DNA of 64,000 nt from Prauserella halophila (GCF_024171895.1 NZ_JAMTCQ010000008.1:496001-560000), one strand, 5' to 3'; numbered from the stretch's first letter, positions 31,370 to 39,539 are shown. Notes: generated by a model not told the origin, from the sequence alone. A program made the numbers and translations.

Positions 31370-32499
31370 GCGATGCTCACCGCGTCGCGTAGCTGTTCGA
31401 AGCGTTTGTCGCCGATCCCGTCGATCTCCCGCAGCTGTTCCACCGCGGTGAATCCGCCGTGCTCGTCGCGCCACTCGAGGATTCGCCGCGCGGTGACGTC
31501 ACCGACCCCGGGCAGGCTCTCCAGTTCGTCGGGATCGGCGGAGTTCAGCCGGACAGGTTCGTCGTCGACCGTCGCCGGTGCATCTCCGTCCCCTCGACCA
31601 CTGTCGGAACCGGTCTGCACGCCCGGAGGTACCGGCACCCCGACGTAGAGCTGCTCACCGTCGGCCAGCTCCCGGGCCAGGTTGACCGACCGCAGGTCCG
31701 CCTGCTGCGGCGCGCCGCCCGCGGATTCGATCGCATCGGCCACGCGTGCACCCGGACGCAGCCGCACCAGTCCGGGAGTGCGGACCTTGCCGACCACGCT
31801 GACGACCAGTCGTTCCGGTGCGCTGCCGGTGGCCGACGACGCCGAACGAGTGCCGGACGTACTCGCCTCCGGCAGCGCTCCCGATACCGGAGGCGTGGTC
31901 TCGGCCGCAGGCGTGGTCTCGGCCGCAGGCGTGGTCTCGGCCGCAGCCGCCTCGTGGGCGGCGGGCAGCGGTGGCGGCGCTTCCGCGGCGGGTTCGTCGG
32001 CGAGCACGAACCCGGCCAGTCCGAGTGCGATCACGACCCCCGCGGCCACCGTCACGAGCACGCGGCGGGACGGCCTGCGCCCGGCCGCGGCCATCCCGGC
32101 CGGCACCCATCGTTCGACGAGTCGTCCGGTGCGGCGGCGCAGCACTGCCGGCACGGAGCCCGGTCCCGGGGACACGACGTCCCCGGGAGGAGCTCCGGCG
32201 CTTTCCTCCCGGGCGTCGCTGTGGCGGGCGTCGCTGTGACGGGCGTCGCTGTCGCGGGCGTCGCTGCCGCCCGGATCACCGTCGCGGAGGTCACCTTCCC
32301 GGGGAGCGCCGTTCTGATCGCTGCTCGCCGGTTCGGCCGTGTCCGACGGCGGCTCGCGCGCGGGCATCGGTTCCGGCGCCTCGCGGGGACCGTCGTCGCG
32401 GGAGGCCGGAGCGGTCAGATCCGCCAATCGTCGGTGCGGTCCCCGCAAGGCGCTCGTGGCGGGATGAGGAGTCCGGACCTGGGCTGTTTCGTCGAACAC
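31366..32499 (-). CDS. comEA: ComEA-family DNA-binding protein with SLBB and HhH domains
   Basis: 377 aa. The long cytoplasmic N-terminus has repeated acidic SDAR(H/D) units (about 79-97). One membrane helix (VLVTVAAGVVIALGLAGFVLA, near 150) leads to a repeat TPAAET linker, an SLBB domain (RLVVSVVGKVRTPGLVRL) and a C-terminal helix-hairpin-helix pair (LESLPGVGDVTARRIL, LREIDGIGDKRFEQL). It binds double-stranded DNA outside the membrane and hands it to ComEC. The cytoplasmic extension is much longer than in Bacillus ComEA. Confidence 0.92.
   Translation of the reverse strand: MFDETAQVRTPHPATSALRGPHRRLADLTAPASRDDGPREAPEPMPAREPPSDTAEPASSDQNGAPREGDLRDGDPGGSDARDSDARHSDARHSDAREESAGAPPGDVVSPGPGSVPAVLRRRTGRLVERWVPAGMAAAGRRPSRRVLVTVAAGVVIALGLAGFVLADEPAAEAPPPLPAAHEAAAAETTPAAETTPAAETTPPVSGALPEASTSGTRSASSATGSAPERLVVSVVGKVRTPGLVRLRPGARVADAIESAGGAPQQADLRSVNLARELADGEQLYVGVPVPPGVQTGSDSGRGDGDAPATVDDEPVRLNSADPDELESLPGVGDVTARRILEWRDEHGGFTAVEQLREIDGIGDKRFEQLRDAVSIA
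31903..31947. repeat. 18-bp tandem repeat within comEA
   Basis: A unit of about 18 bases containing GGCCGCAGGCGTGGTCTC is repeated through this stretch and encodes the ETTPAA linker repeats between the membrane helix and SLBB domain. Copy number changes would keep the frame. Confidence 0.75.
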
Positions 32500-32702
32500 G
32501 CGCTCGACGTTAGGAAGAGAACAACCGGGGCGGCAGAGGGAATCTCGCGTTCTGTGGATGGCCGGGGTGTTGTGGACAACTCTCCGCCACGGCGACCGGC
32601 ATGGCGGTCGCCGTCGGTGGGCTGTACTACGATGCCGCGCCGCGCGGTCCCTGCCGGCGCTGCCGCCCCGCGCTCGCCGGCATCGTCACGTCCCCCGAGT
32701 CC

Positions 32703-33557
32703 TCACGACCCCGGAACCTGCGGCTGCACGACGACACCGAGGACTCCGGGGCCGGTGTGGGCACCGATCACCGCGCCGAGTTCGCTGACCACGCATCCTC
32801 GCGACGCCGGCAGCCGTTCGTCGAGCCGCGTCGCCAGTTCCGCCGCCCGGTCCGGCGCGGCGAGGTGGTGTACCGCGACCTCCACGTCCAGTTCGGCCGC
32901 GGCGGCATCGGCAGCCAACTCGACCAGCCGCGCCATCGCCCGACCGGTGGTCCGTACCTTTTCGAGCGGCGTGATCTCGCCGTCGGCCATGTGCAGCACC
33001 GGTTTGACCATCAGCGCCGTGCCGAGCACGGCGGCTGCGTGGCCGATCCGCCCACCGCGCCGAAGATGCTCGAGGGTCTCCACGACGAACAGGGTCCGCG
33101 ACCGCAACGCGGCGGCCATCGCGGCCTCCTCGACCTCCGCGCCGCTCACGCCGTCCCGGGCGATCATCGCCGCGTGACCCGCGGCGAATCCGAGGCCCAT
33201 CGCCGTCGTGCGCGAATCCACCACCCGCACCCGCTCCGGGCCGACCTCCTGCGCCGCGAGCACCGCGGCTTCCCACGTGCCCGACAGGCGCTTCGACAGG
33301 TGCACCGAGACCACCGAATCGGCACCCGCGTCCAGCGCCGCCCGGAACTCGGCCGCGAACTCCGAGGGCGTCGGCCGCGATGTCGTGACGATGCGTTTCC
33401 GCCGCAGCGCAGCGGTCAGTTCCTCGGGACCGAATTCGGCAGCGGGCACGGCCAGCCCGTCGACGAGCACATGCAACGGGACCACCCGGATGCCGAACCT
33501 CTCGGCGAAGCCTTCCGGGAGATGGGCGGTGGAATCGGTGACGACGGCGACCGGCAC
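32703..33557 (-). CDS. DegV-family fatty-acid-binding protein
   Basis: 284 aa. VAVVTDSTAHLPEG at the start, TSRPTPSEFAAEFRAAL, the SVHLSKRLSGTWEAAV ligand loop, and LEHLRRGGRIG. DegV/FakB proteins bind a fatty acid and present it to a FakA kinase, although actinomycete members may differ. It follows the M. tuberculosis order (Rv2417c) beside the OctT-like gene. GTG start at 33557. Confidence 0.9.
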   Translation of the reverse strand: MPVAVVTDSTAHLPEGFAERFGIRVVPLHVLVDGLAVPAAEFGPEELTAALRRKRIVTTSRPTPSEFAAEFRAALDAGADSVVSVHLSKRLSGTWEAAVLAAQEVGPERVRVVDSRTTAMGLGFAAGHAAMIARDGVSGAEVEEAAMAAALRSRTLFVVETLEHLRRGGRIGHAAAVLGTALMVKPVLHMADGEITPLEKVRTTGRAMARLVELAADAAAAELDVEVAVHHLAAPDRAAELATRLDERLPASRGCVVSELGAVIGAHTGPGVLGVVVQPQVPGS

Positions 33558-33566
33558 GCCGTCAGC

Positions 33567-34343
33567 CTACGTTCCGGGAGCGTCCCGGCCCACGACCGGC
33601 GCCGCCGCCACGCCGGGCGCGGCCGATCCGATCCGGTCCGCCATCGCCCGTCCGACAGCGGCGTGGCCGTCCCAGCCCCAGTGCATGCCGTCGGGATTGC
33701 CGTGCCCGCCGAGCACGTGCTCCCCGATGACGGCGGCCAGGTCGAGCATCGGGACGTCGGTGCGTTCCGCCCACGCGGCCAGCCTCGCCGCGGTCGCGGC
33801 CCGTTCACCGTGGACCCGGCCGTAGTCGGCCGACCGGTGCACCGACGGCAGCCAGCCCACGACCGGCAGTTCCGGGCGGAGAACGCGGAGCGCGCCGACG
33901 GCCGTGTCGAGATACCGGACGGTCAGCCGGGCGGGCAACACCGCGGGCCGGCCCCGGGTCAGCCGTGCCAGCGCAGGCTGTGTGCGGCGGTAGGCACCGC
34001 GGGCGAACCGCCGGAGCCCGTCCGGGCGCAGGTAGCGCAATCCGGTGCGCAGGTACGTCGGCAGGGGTGAGGGCAGGGTGTCCATGCTGCCGACGGCCAG
34101 TACGACGACGTCGGCCCGGTGCAACTGTGCCCACAGCTGCGGGTCGCCGATCAGTGCCCACCACGCGTCCCGGGCGGTCCATCCGAAACCGGCGAACAGC
34201 ACGGCCTCCCCGCCGAGCTCGCGGGCGCACACGTTCGGCCACAGCCGGGGATCGTCGGCCGGGTGCCCGCTGTCCGGCCCGTGGAAGCTCAGCGAATCGC
34301 CGAGCACCAGGATCCGGGGCGCCGCCTGCACCGGGTCCGCCAT
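33567..34343 (-). CDS. octT: SGNH hydrolase, diglucosylglycerate octanoyltransferase-like (OctT)
   Basis: 258 aa. SGNH blocks: ILVLGDSLSFHG (nucleophile Ser), LFAGFGWTARDAW, VLAVGSMDTLPS and the Asp/His pair in NPDGMHWGWDGH. By synteny (between degV and gpgP) and sequence it matches mycobacterial OctT, which adds octanoate to diglucosylglycerate, an early step of methylglucose lipopolysaccharide synthesis. The exact substrate is assumed from the family. It lies 9 bp from the DegV gene. Confidence 0.85.
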   Translation of the reverse strand: MADPVQAAPRILVLGDSLSFHGPDSGHPADDPRLWPNVCARELGGEAVLFAGFGWTARDAWWALIGDPQLWAQLHRADVVVLAVGSMDTLPSPLPTYLRTGLRYLRPDGLRRFARGAYRRTQPALARLTRGRPAVLPARLTVRYLDTAVGALRVLRPELPVVGWLPSVHRSADYGRVHGERAATAARLAAWAERTDVPMLDLAAVIGEHVLGGHGNPDGMHWGWDGHAAVGRAMADRIGSAAPGVAAAPVVGRDAPGT

Positions 34344-34349
34344 CGGGAG

Positions 34350-34961
34350 TTATCCCGTCATGCCGGCGTTGTAGGCGTGCAGTCGCCACCGGTCGTCACG
34401 GCGGCGCAGGTCCACCCAGTGACAGTTGCCGATGCCACCGAGCGACGGCCAGAGCGTCACGGGCAGATCCACGAGGTACGCCGTCAACGCGAGGATCAGT
34501 CCACCGTGGGCCGCGAGCAGCACCGTGCCGTACTCCTCGTCGCCGTGCAGCAGATCGGTGACGACCTCCCCGGCCCGTTCGGCCACGTCGACACGGGATT
34601 CACCGCCGGGCGGGGCCCACGTCGCGTCGAGCCGCCAGCGCTCCCGGTCTCCGGGCGCCTGCGCCCCGACCTCGGAGCCCGTCATGCCCTGCCACTCGCC
34701 CAGGTGCGTTTCGCGGAGCCGCTTGTCGAGCCGCAACGGGACACCGATCACGTCGGTCAGCACGGTCGCGGTGTCGGTGGCGCGGCGCAGGTCGGAGGCG
34801 ATCACCAGGTCCGGTTCGAACCGTGCGAGCGCGGCCACGGCGAACCGCGCCTGGTTCCAGCCCACCTCGGTCAGCGCCGAGTCGAGGTGTCCCTGCATGC
34901 GGCCTGCGGCGTTGTAATCGGTCTCGCCGTGCCGCCACAGCACGATCCGTTCGACGCTCAC
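34350..34961 (-). CDS. gpgP: Histidine phosphatase, glucosyl-3-phosphoglycerate phosphatase-like (GpgP)
   Basis: 203 aa. The catalytic LWRHGETDYNAAGRMQG lies at 8-24, the acid in RETHLGEWQGM, and the second His in LLAAHGGLI. Annotated in older genomes as phosphoglycerate mutase, the mycobacterial orthologue (Rv2419c) dephosphorylates glucosyl-3-phosphoglycerate. With octT it suggests the methylglucose polysaccharide pathway is present. The GTG start overlaps the rsfS stop (GTGA); upstream frame sequence is not conserved-looking. Confidence 0.88.
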   Translation of the reverse strand: MSVERIVLWRHGETDYNAAGRMQGHLDSALTEVGWNQARFAVAALARFEPDLVIASDLRRATDTATVLTDVIGVPLRLDKRLRETHLGEWQGMTGSEVGAQAPGDRERWRLDATWAPPGGESRVDVAERAGEVVTDLLHGDEEYGTVLLAAHGGLILALTAYLVDLPVTLWPSLGGIGNCHWVDLRRRDDRWRLHAYNAGMTG

Positions 34962-35359
34962 GGGGCGTCCGATTCCTCGGCGGCTCGGGCCACCGCCTCC
35001 TCGAGACCGTCGACCTCGAGCTGCGGACAGTCCTTCCACAGCCGTTCGAGGCCGTAGAAGGTGCGTTCCTCGTCGTGCTGGATGTGAACCACGACGTCGA
35101 CGAAGTCGAGCAGGACCCAGCGGCCCTCGCGCTCGCCCTCACGGCGCACCGGTTTGTACCCGGCCTTGCGCATCTTCTCCTCGACGTTGTCCACGATCGA
35201 TGCGACCTGCCGTTCGTTCGGCGCGGACGCGATGACGAAGGTGTCGGTGATGACGAGCTGCTCGGAGACGTCGAGCACGACGATGTCGGTCGCCTTCTTG
35301 TCCGCAGCCGCGTGCGCAGCCACGTTCGCGAGATCTCGTGCTTCGGCCGTCGCTGCCAC
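34958..35359 (-). CDS. rsfS: Ribosome silencing factor RsfS
   Basis: 133 aa. ARDLANVAAHAAADKKATDIVVLDVSE, then DTFVIASAPNERQV, RREGEREGRWVLLDFVDVVVHI and the final FYGLERLW: all RsfS/DUF143 features. It binds L14 and blocks subunit joining when nutrients fail. GTG 35359 follows GGAGGGC by six bases; a longer frame upstream is spurious. It should directly follow nadD, but the two are 12.7 kb apart here. Confidence 0.96.
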   Translation of the reverse strand: MAATAEARDLANVAAHAAADKKATDIVVLDVSEQLVITDTFVIASAPNERQVASIVDNVEEKMRKAGYKPVRREGEREGRWVLLDFVDVVVHIQHDEERTFYGLERLWKDCPQLEVDGLEEAVARAAEESDAP

Positions 35360-35438
35360 GGTGGTGCCCTCCGGATTTCGTACGTACGCCGGATGCAGGA
35401 TACCCGGAGGGGCCGACGCACCTGTCGCCTCCGCCCGG

Positions 35439-35468
35439 TCAGTCGTGATGCGTGCGATACGGCCCGCG
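35439..35468 (-). pseudogene. Probable residual nadD 3' end with degenerate att site
   Basis: On the minus strand this short stretch reads Arg-Gly-Pro-Tyr-Arg-Thr-His-His-Asp-stop, against Arg-Gly-Leu-Tyr in the intact nadD end. GATACGGCCCGCG (35456-35468) matches the att core start in 12 of 13 positions. It lies 80 bp before rsfS, exactly where nadD would end in an uninterrupted chromosome. I infer it is the chromosomal left junction of an old insertion; the match is short. Confidence 0.4.
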
Positions 35469-35640
35469 GCACGAGGACGCGCCGGAGCAGATCTGCCCCG
35501 GCGTGATGCCGTGCCGACTCGTCGGCGGACCGGCCCGCACCGGCTCGGACGATCCCGACACGGTGACCGGCTGGCGCCCGGCCGCCGAGGGTGTGCGCCA
35601 CATCGGCGACGCCATCGACGAGCCGACCGCCGGCACCGTG
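35452..35640 (+). pseudogene. Fragment of the PDGWP-family island protein
   Basis: Only the part from about 35554 to 35640 (DTVTGWRPAAEGVRHIGDAIDEPTAGTV) aligns with the two intact paralogues at 37973 and 40895. The conserved N-terminal GPDGWPIEADPD and the C-terminal zinc-like ACWH.WLGID are missing. The similarity ends abruptly after Gly-Thr-Val, where unrelated sequence begins. A truncated remnant inside the decayed left part of the island. Confidence 0.65.
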
Positions 35641-35641
35641 A

Positions 35642-35977
35642 GAGGGCCTGACGTGCCCATCGTGGTGTTCCACCGATCACGAGGACACCGAGCCGCTGCC
35701 GGACCGGACGCACCTCTCCTTCGGCAACGATGTGCCGTTGACGCTGGCGACGCCGAACGTGTGGCACGTCGACGACCGCACGATCGCCGAGCAACCGGTG
35801 CTGCAGGTGGCCCTGACCCAGCACGTGCGGGAGGTCGAGCCACGCGTCGACGTCGGCCCGGATGTGATCCGCGCGGACCTGCCGAGTCTGAACCTCACGC
35901 TCGCCGAGACCGCGGCGCTGGGGCGTGCGCTGCTGGCCGAGGTCGAGCGTGCCGGCCGCGAGGGTGATGTCGCCTGA
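35642..35977 (+). pseudogene. DUF6907-like protein, 5' end lost
   Basis: The frame opens right after a stop at 35639-35641 and contains CPSWCSTDHEDTE, then VPLTLATPNVWHVDD...PVLQVALTQHVREVEPRVDVGPDV and LNLTLAETAALGRALLAEVERAG. This is the pattern of the small actinomycete island/phage protein I know as DUF6907. The CPSWC segment has no start codon before it, so the gene seems truncated at the junction with the preceding fragment. GTG 35732 could still start an 81-aa product. Confidence 0.6.
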
Positions 35978-36099
35978 TGCCGGCCGGGATGACGTTGGAA
36001 CGTGTCGAGGCGATGTACGCCGACGACACCGTGGCCCGTCGGCCTTGTCGGCAGGGTGCGGACGTTCCCGGTTTCCTCAGCTGCGCGGCGGATCGCTAG
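35977..36099 (+). CDS. Tiny ORF coupled to the DUF6907-like frame
   Basis: 40 aa starting at ATG 35977, overlapping the previous stop (TGATG), MPAGMTLERVEAMYADDTVA in its first half. The end overlaps the convergent SLOG-like gene by four bases. It may be a truncated remnant. No family recognised. Confidence 0.3.
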   Translation: MPAGMTLERVEAMYADDTVARRPCRQGADVPGFLSCAADR

Positions 36100-36575
36100 T
36101 CGCGGGTGGCTCCGTCGGGCCATACGACGGTGACGGGCATGCCGCGTTCGCGTGCCGCCGCCACGACGTCGGCGGTGCCGCCGAACCCGCGGGCGGGTTG
36201 GCCGTCCCACACGGCGACGAGGTGGTCTGCCTCGTCGAGCATGCGTAACGAGGCGTCCATGTGCGCTTCGGATGTCGACTCGACGTGATCCAGGTTGATC
36301 ACGTGTGCGGCGCAGGCGTGCAACGCGTCGTAGGTGGCATGGTGCTCGATGGGCAGGCCGTCGCGGTAGCGGGCCGCGGGCACGATGACGACGAGCGCGC
36401 CACCGGCGTCGAGGACGAAGCGGGCGAACAGGGAATCCGGCCCGTCGGCGATGCACGAGACTGCCGTCAGTTCGCCGTCGGCGTGCCCGTCGACGAGGGC
36501 GCGCAGCTCGACGGTGACACGGTCGGTCACGTCGGTGGGCAGGCCACGGTGTCCGGTGATGGCCATTCGGGTCAT
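36096..36575 (-). CDS. SLOG-like Rossmann-fold protein
   Basis: 159 aa. It begins MTRMAITGHRGLPTD, a Rossmann/SLOG-type nucleotide or ligand loop. It continues AVSCIADGPDSLFARFVLDAGGALVVIVPAARYRD, and ends LLDEADHLVAVWDGQPARGFGGTADVVAAARERG-like sequence with the typical VAVWDG and GGT motifs. SLOG proteins sense or process nucleotide-derived ligands. It overlaps the upstream HTH gene (ATGA), so both are one transcription and translation unit. The pair recurs on actinomycete mobile islands in my recollection. Function unknown. Confidence 0.7.
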   Translation of the reverse strand: MTRMAITGHRGLPTDVTDRVTVELRALVDGHADGELTAVSCIADGPDSLFARFVLDAGGALVVIVPAARYRDGLPIEHHATYDALHACAAHVINLDHVESTSEAHMDASLRMLDEADHLVAVWDGQPARGFGGTADVVAAARERGMPVTVVWPDGATRD

Positions 36576-37831
36576 GGGCGGTCCGTTTCGTACAGCTCGG
36601 CGAGGGTGTCGTCCAGTTCGCGCGCTTCGGCGCAGCGGGCCGGGAGCGTGCCGCGGAACTCGCGCACGCGGGCGGTGATGCGTTCGCTGGTGTAAGCGTG
36701 TCCGGTGCGGGCCGCGTCGGCGGCGAGCCGGCAACCCTCGCCGAGCCGTCCCACGGCAGCCAGGGCGCGGGCATGGTCGAGTTGGGCGAGCGCGCGGGGT
36801 TTCGGCGCGGCGAGCGTGGGCGCGGCGGCTTGGTAGGCGGTTGCGGCGGCTCGGGCGTCACCGAGCCGGGCCAGCGCTCCCGCCTGGTAACGGGCGGCCT
36901 TGGCGTCGTCGAACGCGAATACCCACGGCCAGTGCGGTTCGCCGCGCTGGCGGCCGGTGAGTCGTTCGGCGGTGCGTAGCCCGGCGCGGGTCGCGGCGTG
37001 GTCACCGAGCGCGGCGTGTGCCACGGCGTGCAGCGAGGCCAGCCATGCGCGCGCCGCGTCCGGTGCGGTGTCGTCGAGCTGGGCTGCGGCACGGTCGAGC
37101 AGGCGCGTGCCCTGCCACGGGTCGCCGGACTCGACGGCGAAATGCCCGAGGCTCGCGGTCATGTAGGCGCCGAGTAGCGGGTGGTGCGCACGCTCGGCGT
37201 GGCCGATCGCGTCCAGGTAGCGGCGTCGGGCGGTGGCGTTGTCGCCACGGTCGGCGGCCACCCACGCCGACAGACCGGCCACCTCGGCCAGTACGCCGTA
37301 TCCGGCCGACGTGCGCGCATCGGCGGTGACCACGCTGGTCGCGAACGTCAGGTGCGCTTCGACGACCGGTGCGAGGTGTTCACACGACACCGCAGATTCA
37401 AGGCGCCGGTAGTGCGCGGTCGGCGCGGCCACGGTCGAGACCAGGTCGCTTGCGTCGGCGGGGGCGGCAGGAAGGTGACGCGCCACCATCGCGCCGGCAC
37501 CCGTGCCGAGCGCGGTCTTGAGAAACGTCTTACGGTCCACGTTATCGGGCTGACGACGAGGGCGGGTGAACCCCAACTCGGCATCGGTGGCCACGTCGAG
37601 GATCACGCGTAGCGCCTGCCGATAGTACGCGGCCGGCCAGCGGATGACGCCCCGTTCCCACTTGCCCACGTGGTTCGCGTCCACCGCCGTGACCTGGCGG
37701 CCGCCGCTCGCCCGGTACAGATGGGCATTGATGGCCTCGGCCAGCTCTTGACGAGTCATCGGCTGCTGCGGCGACGACGGCGACTCGATCCGCAACCGGG
37801 CTGCGCGCAGCAACTCGTTACGTTCCGCCAC
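36572..37831 (-). CDS. XRE-type regulator with TPR-like sensor domain
   Basis: 419 aa. An N-terminal helix-turn-helix (TRQELAEAINAHL...AVDANHVGKWERG, about 24-66) precedes RKTFLKTALGTGAGAMVARH, a Tat-like but probably cytoplasmic stretch. A long helical region rich in Ala/Arg then resembles tetratricopeptide repeats. Such proteins often sense small peptides or ligands. The GTG start follows GGGAGGGG. It is translationally coupled to the SLOG-like gene downstream and may regulate it. Confidence 0.75.
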   Translation of the reverse strand: MAERNELLRAARLRIESPSSPQQPMTRQELAEAINAHLYRASGGRQVTAVDANHVGKWERGVIRWPAAYYRQALRVILDVATDAELGFTRPRRQPDNVDRKTFLKTALGTGAGAMVARHLPAAPADASDLVSTVAAPTAHYRRLESAVSCEHLAPVVEAHLTFATSVVTADARTSAGYGVLAEVAGLSAWVAADRGDNATARRRYLDAIGHAERAHHPLLGAYMTASLGHFAVESGDPWQGTRLLDRAAAQLDDTAPDAARAWLASLHAVAHAALGDHAATRAGLRTAERLTGRQRGEPHWPWVFAFDDAKAARYQAGALARLGDARAAATAYQAAAPTLAAPKPRALAQLDHARALAAVGRLGEGCRLAADAARTGHAYTSERITARVREFRGTLPARCAEARELDDTLAELYETDRP

Positions 37832-37972
37832 CCGCGCCCCTCCCGCCTGACATGCGCGGAGTGTAACCAAACGACCACGCGAGGAGGAAGCGGCGGCGCT
37901 CCCACAACTCTCCCCTTGCGCTCCCCGGTGTTGTCCGTCTACACGCGCTGCTCCCGGCTGCACGCTTCACTC

Positions 37973-38263
37973 ATGCACCAACTGCACCGCGCCGACGGTG
38001 TCCTGCTCACGATCGGTCCGGACGGGTGGCCGATCGAGGCCGACCCCGACACACCCGATCTCGACACCGTGCCCGGCTGGCGCCCGGTCGCCGAAGGCGT
38101 ACGCCACATCGGCGGCACCGTCCACGAACCGGCCACCGGCACCGTGGCCGAAATGCTGTGCGGCCGCCAGATCACCACAACCCGACCTCACCGACGCCAC
38201 CATCCGCAACCGGCCCTGTTCGACTGCTCGGCCTGCTGGCACGTCTGGCTCGGCATCGACTGA
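37973..38263 (+). CDS. PDGWP-family island protein, copy in the left remnant
   Basis: 96 aa. TIGPDGWPIEADPDTPDLDT, then VPGWRPVAEGVRHIGGTV.EPATGTVAEMLCGRQI, and a C-terminal CSACWHVWLGID with a CxxC pair. It is clearly paralogous to the protein at 40895 (over 70% identical by eye in the middle) and to a fragment at 35554. No function known. Its presence in both island halves ties them to related elements. Confidence 0.65.
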   Translation: MHQLHRADGVLLTIGPDGWPIEADPDTPDLDTVPGWRPVAEGVRHIGGTVHEPATGTVAEMLCGRQITTTRPHRRHHPQPALFDCSACWHVWLGID

Positions 38264-38391
38264 ACGACCCGAGGCCCACGACCACAGCCACCCGGCAACG
38301 GGAACACGACGACCGACTCAGTAAGTGGTACCGACGTCCTCCCCGACACGCTCAACCACAACACCAGCCCCGATCAGGACCGACTCGCCAA

Positions 38392-38418
38392 ATACAGCCC
38401 GCGTTTGTGGATGTAGCG
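38392..38418. other. Left attachment site (attL) of the integrative element
   Basis: 27 bases, starting ATACAGCCCGCG and ending GATGTAGCG, identical to 48059-48085. On the minus strand they encode Arg-Tyr-Ile-His-Lys-Arg-Gly-Leu-Tyr, the end of NadD. Reading on from this copy gives Leu-Ala-Ser-Arg-Ser-stop, so excision would rebuild an intact nadD. Confidence 0.92.
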
Positions 38419-38584
38419 CACCTCGGGGAACGCTGACCAGGGCGGATTCCCTCTTTCTCGCGTGTGACCTGCTGAAACGTCACCCGTCGTCGCGCGTTGC
38501 TACGCGGCTCTACTCAACCCAAGTTGTTCCCGGGTTGTTCCGACCGGCCTTGGTCGGCACCACGCGGGGCGCCCAATAGAAGGC

Positions 38585-38620
38585 GGCCCCGGCGAGGTGA
38601 CTGCACCACCTGCCGGGGCC
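38585..38620 (+). promoter_or_regulatory. Hairpin before the first gene of the element
   Basis: GGCCCCGGC (38585-38593) and GCCGGGGCC (38612-38620) pair, with AGGTG/CACCT inside extending the stem. It lies 26 bases before ATG 38646 in the likely 5' leader, and could be a terminator against read-through from the chromosome. Confidence 0.5.
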
Positions 38621-38645
38621 TTGATCGGAAATGAGGTTCCGACCC

Positions 38646-38918
38646 ATGGCAACTGTAATTCTCGCCGCGCTGTGCGCATTGCTCGCCGCGGCCACGCTCA
38701 CGTTCGCGTTGCGCGCCCGCCACTGGCGGCGGCAGGCCAACAAGTACAAGGAAGCCTTCTGCGCTACCAGCGGCGTCGCCGCTCGGCACCGGGCCGCGGT
38801 GGAACATCTCGTCGAGCGGCTGCGCGACCATGCCGTACCGGACGGGCTCACCGCGGCCGACGCTGCGCTGTTCGCCGACAAGTTCGACCACGCCGCGCGG
38901 TGGGGTGAGGTCGAGTGA
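38646..38918 (+). CDS. Small membrane-anchored protein of the element
   Basis: 90 aa. One N-terminal membrane helix (ATVILAALCALLAAATLTFAL) then a basic stretch and a helical cytoplasmic part. GAGG lies nine bases before ATG 38646. The stop overlaps the next GTG. No family recognised. Confidence 0.6.
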   Translation: MATVILAALCALLAAATLTFALRARHWRRQANKYKEAFCATSGVAARHRAAVEHLVERLRDHAVPDGLTAADAALFADKFDHAARWGEVE

Positions 38919-39325
38919 CCGGCGACGATCTGCACGCGCTGCGCGGCGAGCTCGACGCCGTCGAACGCCGACTCGGCGACATTCGCGCACGCCTCGACGA
39001 GCACCGCGGCGCCCCTCCCGCCGGCGCCGGCGGTATCCGGCACGTCCACTTCGGCGCCGGCGAGACGCTGGAACGAGTCGAGCCCATGGAGGAGGGCGGC
39101 ACCGTGGCCTACCGCGTCACCCTCGACGGCGTGTTCGTCGGATGGGTCGGCGACGGCCGGCCGTGGCGCGGCTGGCGGCACGGTGCCCGGCACTGGTGGG
39201 CGTGTTGGCGTCAGGACGGCGACACCGCCGCCCGGTGGTCGTCGGAGCTGGACTATGCCACCCGGCGTGCCGCCCTGGCCGCGCTCGAGCGTGCCCGCGC
39301 CGAGGGCGGTGCCGACCATGTCTGA
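38915..39325 (+). CDS. Coiled-coil/Trp-rich island protein
   Basis: 136 aa. Coiled-coil start (LHALRGELDAVERRLGDIRARLDEH), then a beta-rich part GTVAYRVTLDGVFVGWVGDGRPWRGWRHGARHWW and a helical end. No known domain. GTG overlaps the upstream stop; its own stop lies within the next small gene. Confidence 0.55.
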   Translation: MTGDDLHALRGELDAVERRLGDIRARLDEHRGAPPAGAGGIRHVHFGAGETLERVEPMEEGGTVAYRVTLDGVFVGWVGDGRPWRGWRHGARHWWACWRQDGDTAARWSSELDYATRRAALAALERARAEGGADHV

Positions 39326-39440
39326 CCGTGAGTGGTTCCGCCGCATGGCCGTAGCCGGGTGGTCGGTGTCGCTGGCGCTGGCCTGCGCCGTCGCCACGCT
39401 GTACACGTGGGCGCCCGGCGTGCTGTCGACCGCCTGCTGA
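39318..39440 (+). CDS. Tiny single-span membrane protein
   Basis: 40 aa, REWFRRMAVAGWSVSLALACAVATLYTW, one membrane helix, ending Thr-Ala-Cys. Overlaps the preceding gene by 8 bp, so is part of the same three-gene unit of small envelope proteins. Unknown role. Confidence 0.5.
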   Translation: MSDREWFRRMAVAGWSVSLALACAVATLYTWAPGVLSTAC

Positions 39441-39539
39441 CCCGAGCGCGGTCGACCGAGGGGTGCGCACTTCTGCGTACCCCTCGGTCGGCCGTTCCCG
39501 CCGGGGCCGGTGATCGGGCTACCCTGGCCGGTGTCCTCT

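Larger units (their letters stand above)
38264..38645. other. Intergenic region spanning the left att site
   Basis: 382 bp with no gene. It holds the left att copy, a GTTGTTCC-CGG-GTTGTTCC direct repeat (about 38522-38540), the 17-bp sequence CGTGTGACCTGCTGAAA (38461-38477, repeated at 43816), and a hairpin just before the next gene. Confidence 0.6.
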
